Source: an uncultured Collinsella sp.
GTDB lineage: Bacteria; Actinomycetota; Coriobacteriia; Coriobacteriales; Coriobacteriaceae
Reading direction: 5' to 3'
DNA length: 19,701 bases
Assembly (NCBI GenBank): GCA_938023705.1
Contig: CALJDJ010000045.1
Coordinates: forward strand, 1-19,701
Part shown: piece after piece, positions 7,068-14,215 of the stretch
Layout of the letters: each line of letters begins with the position of its first letter
How positions within the stretch are numbered: the stretch's first letter is position 1
Position numbers and translations under genes: made by a program
The notes under the pieces: model-generated
Seen by the model: the letters and a program-made list of their open reading frames with translations, nothing else
What the model was told of the DNA's origin: nothing
The model's database searches: none

Positions 7068-7110
7068 AGATAAAACCTACCAAAATAAACCTGTCCCTTT
7101 TTGGCAGGTT
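7057..7110 (+). repeat. 54-bp hairpin repeat, copy C
   Basis: Same unit as 919-972, with stem arms at 7074-7085 and 7099-7110 (one mismatch). The right arm directly touches the original stop codon (7111-7113) of the decayed histidine kinase on the minus strand, exactly as copy A touches the permease stop. On that strand the stem is followed by TTTTATC, so it reads as an intrinsic terminator. Confidence 0.75.
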
Positions 7111-7395
7111 TTAGAGGCGAACGGTGAAGGTGATCTAGTTGCCGCTGCCGCAGACAGAAGCGCTCCCGCCATGGGCCTCGGCGATGGCCCGCACGCCGCC
7201 CGCAATCGATATCGACAGGCGCTTACCACGCGAGACCGCCACCGACTTAAACGGCGCCGCCGCCTTGTTCACCGCCTCCGAAAGATCGATCGACGCCATG
7301 GTAAAGCCGGCCGAACTCCCGTCCATGCGTGCCAAAAACACCAAGCGCTCCGTGAGCGCCGATAATAGCGCACCGGCACTCGTCTTAGTGCTGCC
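7111..7395 (-). pseudogene. Sensor histidine kinase remnant
   Basis: Read on the minus strand from 7395, the frame gives the end of a histidine-kinase dimerisation helix (AGALLSALTERLVFLARMDG), the linker into the ATPase domain (IDLSEAVNKAAAPFKSVAVSRGKRLSISIA), and then jumps in frame to the last part of that domain (VRAIAEAHGGSASV). The N-box and G-box region between them, normally some 50-60 residues, is deleted. A TAG at 7135-7137 interrupts GSGN, and the family-typical ending ITFTVRL follows in frame to TAA at 7111-7113, so TAG probably replaced a sense codon such as CAG. The N-terminal sensor, the phospho-accepting His and any response regulator are absent. This is a dead remnant with at least two lesions. 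Confidence 0.75.
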
Positions 7396-7537
7396 TTAGC
7401 AGGTCAATGAGCGTATTTTAAAAAGCAAGGTTAGGGCTTAGTCGGACTTAAGGCACGAGCGGCTTCGCATCTCACTCTGCAAGCAACGCCTGCGCAGCGA
7501 GCGCACTTGCCGCACGGACAATGCGGCCGCCCGCAGT

Positions 7538-8113
7538 TTATAGATAGGCGCCCTCAAGCCGAAGCAGCCGCTCCTTGCGATCAAGCCCGCCGGCATATCC
7601 GTTGAGCGAACCATCGGCGGCAACTACGCGATGGCATGGCACGATGATCGAAATGGGGTTACGCGCAACCGCAGCCCCCACCGCACGAGGAGACACAACA
7701 GGGTCCTCATTCCCCGGAACCCGGTGGCGGGCGGCGACACGAAGCGCAATCTCGCCATACGTAGCGACCTCGCCACGCGGAATTGAAAGCAGCTCGTACC
7801 AAACTTCACGCTGAAACGCCGTGCCAATCATATGCAACGGCGGCGTAAACCGAGGTTCCTGCCCTGCAAAATAAGCATTCAGCCAAGCCCATGAACGCTC
7901 GAGCACCGAAGTGGCCACACCATTTGCGGGACCTACCGACGACATGCCACCAGTACCGGAAACCGCATCGGCGCCTGCAACACGTTCGGAGTCTTCCCGA
8001 AGAAGCGTAGAGCCAAAGTGCTCCTGCCCCTCAAACCAAAGCCCCGTCAAACCGCGGCCATCAGCGGCAAGCAGGATTTCGCCCAAAGGCGAAGCAAACG
8101 TCGTCGTGACCAC
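7538..8113 (-). CDS. ogt: Methylated-DNA--[protein]-cysteine S-methyltransferase
   Basis: A 191-aa repair protein that transfers a methyl group from O6-methylguanine (and O4-methylthymine) in DNA to its own cysteine. GTG 8113 is the start: AAAGGAG lies just upstream with about 7-base spacing. The N-terminal ribonuclease-like domain begins VTTTFASPLGEILLAADG. The catalytic domain has FQREVWYELLSIPRGEVATYGEIA, the conserved turn AVGAAVARNPISIIVPCHRVV with acceptor Cys at about 160, and the closing GYAGGLDRKERLLRLEG. About 25 extra residues (Glu/Gly/Ser-rich, about 41-64) separate the domains and are unlikely to be structured. There is no Ada-type regulatory domain. It appears to be a single-gene unit. 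The symbol is by family (ogt/MGMT type) and not by a known orthologue. Confidence 0.92.
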   Translation of the reverse strand: MVTTTFASPLGEILLAADGRGLTGLWFEGQEHFGSTLLREDSERVAGADAVSGTGGMSSVGPANGVATSVLERSWAWLNAYFAGQEPRFTPPLHMIGTAFQREVWYELLSIPRGEVATYGEIALRVAARHRVPGNEDPVVSPRAVGAAVARNPISIIVPCHRVVAADGSLNGYAGGLDRKERLLRLEGAYL

Positions 8114-8278
8114 CAGCGGCTCCTTTCAAAACTCCGCAACATAATACCGCGAACTGTGCAGACAACCCCGCAGATACGTCCGGGCGGGCTCGCAATTACT
8201 TCAGCGAGGCTGTTTTTCCCAATCAAGCGAAGAAGACGCGGGGCTTCGACGCCAAGGCGGTACCCCCGCCAGCTGAGC

Positions 8279-8450
8279 TCTAATACTTTCCCGAGAAGTG
8301 AACGAGTAAAAACGAAGCCCCGGAGCATCCACACCTTAAGACCAAAAAACCGCAGGATTCGCGCTGCGAAACCGCAGGAAATAGCGGTCAAAATATGCCA
8401 ATGCTTCGGGGGTCCAAATAAGGTCGTTCACTTCTCGGGAAAGTATTAGA
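8279..8450. mobile_element. MITE-like element with perfect 27-bp terminal inverted repeats
   Basis: 8279-8305 and 8424-8450 are exact reverse complements over 27 bp, beginning TCTAATACTTTCCCGAG. The 118-bp interior also has imperfect inner symmetry (CCCCGGAGCAT near 8318-8328 against ATGCTTCGGGG near 8401-8411) and a short direct repeat AAACCGCAGGA. It encodes no protein. Size, perfect ends and lack of coding capacity are what is expected of a miniature inverted-repeat element. I see no clear target duplication, so a stand-alone RNA hairpin element is equally possible. Confidence 0.6.
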
Positions 8451-8634
8451 CCCCGATTCGCACCAACCCCAAAGTCACCCCAGGCGGCAGGCGCGAAGCG
8501 CCGAGGCCGCCGCCGGGACCAGGGCCCGCAACAACCACGTGCCCCCACATCAGCCCAGCGGCCCCAACCAGCAACGGCCCCATCGCAGGCCGCTCGCAGC
8601 CGAGTCACCGCAGGCGGGGGCCGGACAGGTCACA
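8451..8634. other. GC-rich non-coding stretch with a hairpin, downstream of asd
   Basis: The gap between the repair transferase (start 8113) and asd (stop 8635) holds no supported gene. Apart from the inverted-repeat element it contains a GC-rich hairpin at 8483-8511 (GGCGGC, inner GCGC-GAA-GCGC, GCCGCC) on the 3' side of asd. It may help end the asd transcript but lacks a T-run. The 165 bases at 8114-8278 show only a possible -10 (TATTAT on the minus strand, 8141-8146) for the repair gene. Confidence 0.4.
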
Positions 8635-9660
8635 CTACTCGCAGAGCAGCTTAGCGATCTGGACGGCGTTGGTTGCCGCGCCCTTACGGATTTGGTCGCC
8701 GCAGCACCAGAAGGTGATACCGCGCGCGGCCTCGGGGTTCGAGATGTCGCGACGCACGCGGCCGACCCAAATCAGGTCCTGATCGGACGTATCCATCGGC
8801 ATGGGGAAGCGGTCGTGTGCATCCTCGGCAGACATATCGTCCACCAGCTTGACGCCGGGAGCGGCGGCCAGCGCAGCACGGGCCTCCTCGACCGTAATAT
8901 CGCGCTCAAACTCGAGCGTAATGCTCTCGGAGTGCGAGCGCAGCACGGGCACGCGCACGCAGGTGCAGTTCACGCGCAGCTCGGGCAGGTGCATGATTTT
9001 GCGGCCCTCGTTTTGCAGCTTCATCTCCTCGGAGGTAAAGCCCTCCTCCTTGACACCGCCAATCTGCGGAATCAGGTTGCTCGCCAGCTGGGCGGCAAAC
9101 GCGCGCGGCTCGGGAATCTCCTCGCCGCGGCCCAGGGCGGCCAGCTGAGCCTCGAGCTCGGCCATACCGGGAGCGCCGGCACCCGAAGCCGCCTGATACG
9201 TCGAGACGATCATGCGCTTAACGCCGGCAAGCTGGTGCAGCGGCCACGTGGGAACCAGACCGATAATGGTCGCGCAGTTGGGATTGGCGATAAGGCCGTG
9301 ATGCCACTTGATATCGTCGGCATTGATCTCGGGCACGACCAGCGGCACCTCGGGATCCATGCGGAAGGCATGGCTGTTGTCGACCACGACGGCGCCGCGC
9401 TTGACGGCCTCGGGCAGCAGCTCCTTTGCGATGTCGTCGCCGGCGGCGCCAAGCACAATATCGCAGCCCTCAAAGGCCTCGGGGCAAGCCTCTTCGATCA
9501 CAACCTGCTCGCCGCGGAACTCGACGGTCTTGCCCGCAGAACGCGCGCTCGCCAGCAGCTTGAGCTTGCCAACCGGGAACTCCTGCTCGTTGAGGCACTC
9601 GAGCATCTGGGTGCCCACGGCTCCCGTCGCGCCCAAAATAGCAACCGTGTACTGTTTCAT
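8635..9660 (-). CDS. asd: Aspartate-semialdehyde dehydrogenase
   Basis: Reduces aspartyl phosphate to aspartate semialdehyde with NADPH, the second step toward lysine, diaminopimelate, methionine and threonine. ATG 9660 is chosen (341 aa) because AAAGGGGGAAGC lies directly in front and the N-terminus then fits the family; the frame extends upstream to 9747 but without homology-like sequence. Visible: the NADP-binding GATGAVG at about 10-16, RSAGKTVEF, DNSHAFRMD, the active-site Cys at about 129 in NPNCATIIGLV, SGAGAPGMAEL, and the substrate/catalytic stretch LPELRVNCTCVRVPVLRSHSES. Full length and intact. It follows lysC on the same strand after 175 bases that contain a hairpin, so expression may be partly independent of lysC. 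Confidence 0.96.
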   Translation of the reverse strand: MKQYTVAILGATGAVGTQMLECLNEQEFPVGKLKLLASARSAGKTVEFRGEQVVIEEACPEAFEGCDIVLGAAGDDIAKELLPEAVKRGAVVVDNSHAFRMDPEVPLVVPEINADDIKWHHGLIANPNCATIIGLVPTWPLHQLAGVKRMIVSTYQAASGAGAPGMAELEAQLAALGRGEEIPEPRAFAAQLASNLIPQIGGVKEEGFTSEEMKLQNEGRKIMHLPELRVNCTCVRVPVLRSHSESITLEFERDITVEEARAALAAAPGVKLVDDMSAEDAHDRFPMPMDTSDQDLIWVGRVRRDISNPEAARGITFWCCGDQIRKGAATNAVQIAKLLCE

Positions 9661-9734
9661 GCTTCCCCCTTTAAAGGTTTTGGCTTTTGCCCGCACGACG
9701 AGCAGGCCGATTATTGTTGCCAGTGTATACAAGA

Positions 9735-9761
9735 ACGGGGCGGACACGAAACCCGCCCCGT
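9735..9761 (-). terminator. GC-rich hairpin between lysC and asd
   Basis: ACGGGGCGG (9735-9743) and CCGCCCCGT (9753-9761) form a 9-bp perfect stem with a 9-base loop, about 75 bases after the lysC stop on the minus strand. The T-run that follows (TTCTTGT) is weak. It may therefore end or only reduce lysC transcription into asd. Confidence 0.5.
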
Positions 9762-9835
9762 CGAGACGAAACCGAAACGAAACGCCCCGCTGTAGATTTT
9801 TGGCACTTGTCCCAAAAACATCACCGGAATGTCAG

Positions 9836-11224
9836 CTATTTGTGGAGCGCGGCCAGGGCGGGATCGACCGGCGCGGAAGCCTCCAAGTCGGAGACCTTCA
9901 CAATGCCATTCTCGTCGGAGAAGGCACGATAAATGGTCTGAATCGCCAGATCGAAGTCCTTCTCCTCCACGCCGATGATGATGTTGATCTCGTCGCAGCT
10001 CTGCGAAATCATACGCACGCTCACGCCGGCCTGGCCAAGCATGCCAAACAGATGGCCCGAGATACCCGCGCGGCCGCGCAGGTTGCGGCCAACGGTAGCG
10101 ATAAGCGCCAACCCCTCGACAACCTCGATCTCGAGCGGCTCGACCTCCTGCTGAATGTCGCCCACGAGCGAGTATAGCGAGTCGTGCACGTCCTGCTCCT
10201 GCACCACGGCGCCAAAGCGGTCCACACCGGTGGGCATGTGCTCGACGGAAACGTCATAGCGCTCGAAGACCGAAAGCGCACGGCGCATAAAGCCAACACG
10301 GGGCTTGGTGCGGTCGCGGGCGACGTTGATGGCGACAAAACCGCGCTTGCCGGTCACGCCGGTAATGATGGGCTCCGCCTCGCCCTCGTCAGCCGTCTCG
10401 CTAATGATGGTGCCGGGGTCCTGCGGCGCATTGGTGTTCTTGATGACCAGCGGAATACCCGCCTCGCGCACGGGAAACACGGCCTCCTCGTGCAGGACGC
10501 TTGCGCCCATGTACGAAAGCTCGCGCAGCTCCTCGTAGGTAACGCGCGCAATGGGCTGAGCCTCGGGAACAATACGCGGATCGGCAGAATAGAAGCCCGA
10601 GACGTCGGTCCAGTTCTCGTACAGGTCGGCGCCCAGGCATTTGGCAAGGATCGAGCCCGAGATATCGCCGCCGCCACGGTCGAGCAGCTTGATCTGGCCC
10701 TCTCGCGTCGCGCCGTAGAAACCGGGCATAACAAAGCCGCCCTGCTGACCGTACTCCTGCACCAGCTCGGAGGTGCGGTTCATGCTGAGCGTACCGTCGT
10801 GATGGAACGCTACGACCGTCGCGGCGTCCAAGAACGGCAGGCCCAAGTACTCGGCCATCAGGCGAGCGGTAAAGTACTCGCCACGGCTTACAAGCTCCTC
10901 GGTGGAGTAGCCGCCCGAGCGGGCGCGCTCGGCAAAGGCCGCGAACTCCTCGCGGATGGGATAGGCGAGCTCCAGCTCGTCAGCGATATCAAAATAGCGC
11001 TGGCCAATGTCCTCGAGCAGCTCCTCGCACGACACGTGATACTTAACGTGCGCGTTAACCAGGTAGAGCAGGTCGGTCACCTTGGTGTCGCCCTTAAAGC
11101 GGCGACCGCAGGCGGAAACCACCACAAAACGGCGGGCAGGGTCGGCATCGACGATGGCCTTGATCTTCTTGAAGTGTTCGGCGTCGGCGACCGACGAGCC
11201 GCCAAACTTGGCAATTTTTATCAT
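9836..11224 (-). CDS. lysC: Aspartate kinase (monofunctional, with ACT domains)
   Basis: Phosphorylates aspartate, the committed step of the aspartate family. 462 aa from ATG 11224; it begins MIKIAKFGGSSVADAEHF, with the family KFGGSSV motif. Kinase-domain marks include VVSACGRRFKGDTKVTDLLY, LVSRGEYFTARLMAEYLG, LDRGGGDISGSILAKCLGADLYENWTDVSGFYSADPR and ELSYMGASVLHEEAVFPV. From about residue 295 the C-terminal regulatory part holds two ACT domains (GFVAINVARDRTKPRVGFM, and ALIATVGRNLRGRAGISGHLFGMLGQAGVSVRMISQ), the usual site of feedback inhibition by lysine and/or threonine. The length fits the class of about 450-460 aa without homoserine dehydrogenase. It diverges from thrC with about 100 bases between start codons, room for back-to-back promoters. 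I saw no lysine riboswitch or T-box there. Confidence 0.95.
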   Translation of the reverse strand: MIKIAKFGGSSVADAEHFKKIKAIVDADPARRFVVVSACGRRFKGDTKVTDLLYLVNAHVKYHVSCEELLEDIGQRYFDIADELELAYPIREEFAAFAERARSGGYSTEELVSRGEYFTARLMAEYLGLPFLDAATVVAFHHDGTLSMNRTSELVQEYGQQGGFVMPGFYGATREGQIKLLDRGGGDISGSILAKCLGADLYENWTDVSGFYSADPRIVPEAQPIARVTYEELRELSYMGASVLHEEAVFPVREAGIPLVIKNTNAPQDPGTIISETADEGEAEPIITGVTGKRGFVAINVARDRTKPRVGFMRRALSVFERYDVSVEHMPTGVDRFGAVVQEQDVHDSLYSLVGDIQQEVEPLEIEVVEGLALIATVGRNLRGRAGISGHLFGMLGQAGVSVRMISQSCDEINIIIGVEEKDFDLAIQTIYRAFSDENGIVKVSDLEASAPVDPALAALHK

Positions 11225-11327
11225 GGCGTGGAGGTTACCTTTCTAAAAGCCTCTGCAAACCTGTTTTGCGTGCTCTGATACCATGGGTTCACCGATTGGG
11301 ACCAAGGCATCCGAGGAGCAGTGTTAT

Positions 11328-12845
11328 ATGGGAACTTATCATAGTACACGAGGACGCACTTTATCGTGCTCAAGTAAGGTGGCAATCCGTACCGGCATCG
11401 CTCCCGACGGGGGTTTGTTTGTCTCGGACGAGCTGGGCATCCAACAGGTCGATATCAGCTCGCTTGCCGATAAATCGTACTTTGAAATCGCTCAAGATGT
11501 GTTGGGAATGTTACTGAACGATTACACGGACGAAGAAATTTCGGCCTGTGTGAATGAGGCTTACCGCGGTACGTTTGCAAGCGATGAGGTCACGCCGCTC
11601 GTCAAACTCGACGTAGCGCCGGGCACCGACGCTCCTCAAACCTATGTGATGGAGCTCTTTGGCGGTCCCACGAGCGCCTTTAAGGACGTCGCCTTACAGA
11701 TGCTCCCCCGCCTCATGGCCCGCACCTCCGCCAAGGACGGCGGCGCCGAGCGCATCATGATCGTCACCGCCACGTCGGGCGACACGGGCAAGGCAGCACT
11801 CGCCGGCTTTGCCGATGCTCCGGGCACGGGCATCACCGTCTTTTATCCCGAGGGCAAGGTCAGCCGTGTCCAGAACCTGCAGATGTCCACGCAGGAGGGC
11901 GACAACGTCGCCGTCTGCGGCATCCGCGGCAACTTTGACGACGCCCAGAGCGCCGTCAAGCGCATCTTTGCCGATAAGGAGCTTGCCGAGCGCCTGGAGG
12001 CCACTGGCACCGTGCTTTCGAGTGCCAACTCCATCAATGTCGGCCGCCTGGTGCCGCAGGTCGTCTACTACTTTGCCGCCTATGCGCAGCTGCTGCGCGC
12101 CGGCGCCATCGAGGCTGGCGACGCCGTAGAGTTCTGCGTGCCCACCGGCAACTTTGGCGATATCTTGGCCGGCTACTACGCCAAGCGCATGGGTCTGCCC
12201 GTCGCCAAGCTCGTCGTGGCGAGCGACAAGAACAACGTGCTGGCCGACTTCCTGACCACCGGCGTCTACGACCGCAACCGTCCGTTCTTCACGACCATCT
12301 CGCCGTCGATGGACATCCTCATCAGCTCCAACCTGGAGCGCATGCTCTACTTCCTGTCCGACGGCGACTGCGAGCTCGTTGCCGGCCTTATGGAGCAGCT
12401 TGCCCAGACCGGCCGCTACGAGGTGCCCGCCGAGCTGCTGGCCAAGATTCAGGGCGTCTTTGGCTGCGGCTGGGCCAGCGAGAACGAGGTTCGCGCCGCC
12501 ATCAAGAGCTGTTGGGATACGAACGACTACGTGATCGACCCGCACACCGCCTGCGGCTATCACGTCTTTGAGCAGGTCGCTCCCGCCGAGGGCGCCAAGG
12601 CCCGCGTGCTGCTTTCGACCGCCAGCCCCTACAAGTTCCCGCGCGCCTGCTGCGATGCCCTGGGCCTCGACGTGCCCGAGGACGATTTTGAGGCTATGCG
12701 TGTGCTCGAGCAGGCCACCAACACGGTCGCCCCGACTCAGCTCGCCGAACTCGAATCCAAACCCGTCCGCTTCGAAGACGTCTGCGACGTCGACGAGATG
12801 ACCAGCTACGTCGAGTCTGTAGCAAAACGAATGAGCACCAACTAG
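11328..12845 (+). CDS. thrC: Threonine synthase
   Basis: PLP enzyme converting O-phosphohomoserine to threonine, the last step of the pathway. ATG 11328 is preferred (505 aa): GAGGAG lies at 11313-11318 and the product then starts MGTYHSTRGRTLSCSSKVAIRTGIAPDGGLF as in the family; an in-frame ATG at 11283 lacks both. The PLP lysine is at about 119 in GGPTSAFKDVALQMLPRLM. The phosphate-binding and substrate loops include TATSGDTGKAALAGF, SSANSINVGRLVPQVVYYF and FCVPTGNFGDILAGYYAKRMGLPVAKLVVASDKNNVL. The length and the N-terminal YHSTRG segment mark the bacterial/fungal type II class rather than the shorter plant-like class. An intrinsic terminator follows, then thrB. Confidence 0.95.
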   Translation: MGTYHSTRGRTLSCSSKVAIRTGIAPDGGLFVSDELGIQQVDISSLADKSYFEIAQDVLGMLLNDYTDEEISACVNEAYRGTFASDEVTPLVKLDVAPGTDAPQTYVMELFGGPTSAFKDVALQMLPRLMARTSAKDGGAERIMIVTATSGDTGKAALAGFADAPGTGITVFYPEGKVSRVQNLQMSTQEGDNVAVCGIRGNFDDAQSAVKRIFADKELAERLEATGTVLSSANSINVGRLVPQVVYYFAAYAQLLRAGAIEAGDAVEFCVPTGNFGDILAGYYAKRMGLPVAKLVVASDKNNVLADFLTTGVYDRNRPFFTTISPSMDILISSNLERMLYFLSDGDCELVAGLMEQLAQTGRYEVPAELLAKIQGVFGCGWASENEVRAAIKSCWDTNDYVIDPHTACGYHVFEQVAPAEGAKARVLLSTASPYKFPRACCDALGLDVPEDDFEAMRVLEQATNTVAPTQLAELESKPVRFEDVCDVDEMTSYVESVAKRMSTN

Positions 12846-12857
12846 ATCCCTTATTAA

Positions 12858-12877
12858 GCGCCGGCGAAAGCCGGCGC
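12858..12877 (+). terminator. Intrinsic terminator after thrC
   Basis: GCGCCGGC-GAAA-GCCGGCGC is a perfect 8-bp GC stem closed by a GNRA-type tetraloop, 12 bases after the thrC stop, followed by ACCTTCTTTC. The T-run is interrupted, so read-through to thrB is possible. Confidence 0.75.
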
Positions 12878-12927
12878 ACCTTCTTTCATCAGATAACCCT
12901 TGGGATGATGACGAACTGACATGCGGG

Positions 12928-13029
12928 TCTGCCTGTTTAGTTCGTCGCGAGTTCCGCACGAGCCGGAAAGCACTTAATGTGCTTTCCGAGCGAGCCAGGA
13001 CCGCCCGAGCAGCGAACTAAACAGGCAGA
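12928..13029. repeat. 102-bp imperfect palindrome upstream of thrB
   Basis: Outer arms 12928-12944 and 13013-13029 are a perfect 17-bp inverted repeat (TCTGCCTGTTTAGTTCG). The centre carries a second perfect 10-bp stem, CGGAAAGCAC (12964-12973) and GTGCTTTCCG (12979-12988), with loop TTAAT. The structure ends five bases before the AGGAG ribosome binding site of thrB, so in mRNA a long stem would sit directly against the start region. It could be an inserted palindromic repeat, or a control element of thrB. Confidence 0.8.
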
Positions 13030-13046
13030 CCGCCCAGGAGATTCCC

Positions 13047-13928
13047 ATGATCAAGATCACCGTCCCAGCAACAAGCGCCAACTTGGGCATTGGCTACGAT
13101 ACCCTCGGCATGGCCGTCAGCCTCTACTCGCACTTTACCTTTGAGCGCGCCGACAAACTCACCATCACGGGCTGCCCCGAAGAGTTCCAAAACGAGAATA
13201 ACCTGGTTTACGTCAGCTTTGTCGATGCACTGGCCGCATGGGGCGAGCCGGCCTTCCCCGTCGCCATCGACATTCAGACTGACGTTCCCGTCGCCCGCGG
13301 CCTGGGCTCCAGCTCCACCTGCGTCGTCGCCGGCATTATGGCCGCCGCCGCGCTGACGGGCCACACCGTCGACCGTGCCGAGCTCGTCCGCATTGCCACC
13401 GAGGTCGAGGGCCATCCCGATAACGTCGCCCCCGCTATCCTGGGCGGCGCCGTCTGCTCCTTTACGCCGACCGATTCGCTCCCCCAGTGCCTGCGCTACG
13501 AGGTGAGCGATCGCCTGCGTTTTATTACCGTGATTCCGCCCTACGAGGTACACACGAGTGAGGCGCGCAAGGTCGTGCCGCAGGAGATTCCACTCTCCAC
13601 CGCCGTATGGCAAATGGGCCGCATCGCCGGCATGACGCGCGGCCTGGAGACCGGCGACCTTGACCTGATTGCCGCCGCCAACGACGACCGCATCCAGGAG
13701 CCCTATCGCCGCCGCCTGATTCCCGATTACAACGCCGTGCGCGACACCTGCCTTAACGGCGGCGCCAAGACCATCTGGATCAGTGGCTCCGGCTCGACCC
13801 TCATGGCCGTGACTGACGACACCATCGTGGCAAAGTTCTTGCAGGTCAAGCTGCGCGAGCAGTTCCCCAAGTGTGACACGCATATTCTGACGTGCGACAC
13901 CGAGGGCGCTCAAATCGAGTACCTGTAG
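13047..13928 (+). CDS. thrB: Homoserine kinase (GHMP family)
   Basis: Phosphorylates homoserine to O-phosphohomoserine, the substrate of the threonine synthase encoded upstream. 293 aa from ATG 13047, with AGGAG at 13035-13039. GHMP-kinase motifs in order: the N-terminal VPATSANLGIGYDTLGMAVSLY, the phosphate-binding loop PVARGLGSSSTCVVAGI (about 83-98), EGHPDNVAPAILGGAV, and the C-terminal glycine-rich WISGSGSTLMAV. All look intact and the length is typical. It follows thrC by 201 bases, separated by a terminator and a large palindrome, and is followed by another; the pair may therefore be only loosely coupled in transcription. Confidence 0.95.
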   Translation: MIKITVPATSANLGIGYDTLGMAVSLYSHFTFERADKLTITGCPEEFQNENNLVYVSFVDALAAWGEPAFPVAIDIQTDVPVARGLGSSSTCVVAGIMAAAALTGHTVDRAELVRIATEVEGHPDNVAPAILGGAVCSFTPTDSLPQCLRYEVSDRLRFITVIPPYEVHTSEARKVVPQEIPLSTAVWQMGRIAGMTRGLETGDLDLIAAANDDRIQEPYRRRLIPDYNAVRDTCLNGGAKTIWISGSGSTLMAVTDDTIVAKFLQVKLREQFPKCDTHILTCDTEGAQIEYL

Positions 13929-13951
13929 ACATCCTCCCCATATACCTGTCC

Positions 13952-14078
13952 GGGACGGTCGTGATGTTCCCTCAAAATCGTCCTCGCGCATGAAGGCCCC
14001 TTGTCCTGCTCCTTCGGAGCGACGGACAAGGGGCCTTCGCGCTGCGGAATGATTTTGAGGGAACATCCCGACCGTCCC
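13952..14078. repeat. 127-bp imperfect palindrome after thrB
   Basis: 13952-14006 and 14024-14078 are 55-bp arms that match as reverse complements except mainly for a central block of about a dozen bases (around 13980-13991). Well-conserved parts are GGGACGGTCG, ATGTTCCCTCAAAATC and GAAGGCCCCTTGTCC. The 17-base loop contains its own small stem, GCTCC-TTC-GGAGC. It lies between the convergent thrB and HTH genes, so it could act as a two-way terminator, but it is far longer than needed for that and has no T-run. It is more like a palindromic insertion element. Confidence 0.85.
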
Positions 14079-14215
14079 TGCGCTTACCTTGCTGAAGATG
14101 CCTACAGGGACCCACGCTTTGAAGGGGCGCCGGGCGATAGTTTGGCTTTTTATTGATAGGGGCTTTTGCTGGGGTGGAGCACCTGCTGGAGATGGGCTTT
14201 GGCTATACGTTTGGG
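14079..14215. other. Non-coding gap before the TA module
   Basis: From here base composition drifts toward the more AT-rich, T/G-skewed sequence of the following module. I see no gene, and no clear terminator for the minus-strand HTH gene that ends at 14216. Confidence 0.4.

Noticed and set aside
6862..7083. Small repeat protein encoded by the 62-bp array (either strand)
   Set aside because: 62 is not divisible by three, so each unit is read in a different frame and no peptide repeat is kept.
6838..7085. CRISPR array
   Set aside because: The 62-bp periodicity consists of diverged palindromic units with short variable linkers, not identical short repeats with unique spacers, and no cas gene is present.
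8539..9795. A 418-codon open frame opposite asd
   Set aside because: It lies entirely opposite asd, whose catalytic motifs are unmistakable. Long antisense frames are expected in GC-rich genes, and its product has no recognisable domain.
11225..11327. Lysine riboswitch or T-box between lysC and thrC
   Set aside because: The gap is only about 100 bases and has none of the conserved segments; there is space only for divergent promoters.
11694..12959. A 421-codon open frame opposite thrC
   Set aside because: Shadow of the threonine synthase gene; the product is a low-complexity mix of Val, Gly, His and Asp with no motif.
13017..14066. A 349-codon open frame opposite thrB, running into the 127-bp palindrome
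   Set aside because: Opposite an intact GHMP kinase gene, and its start lies inside a non-coding palindrome.
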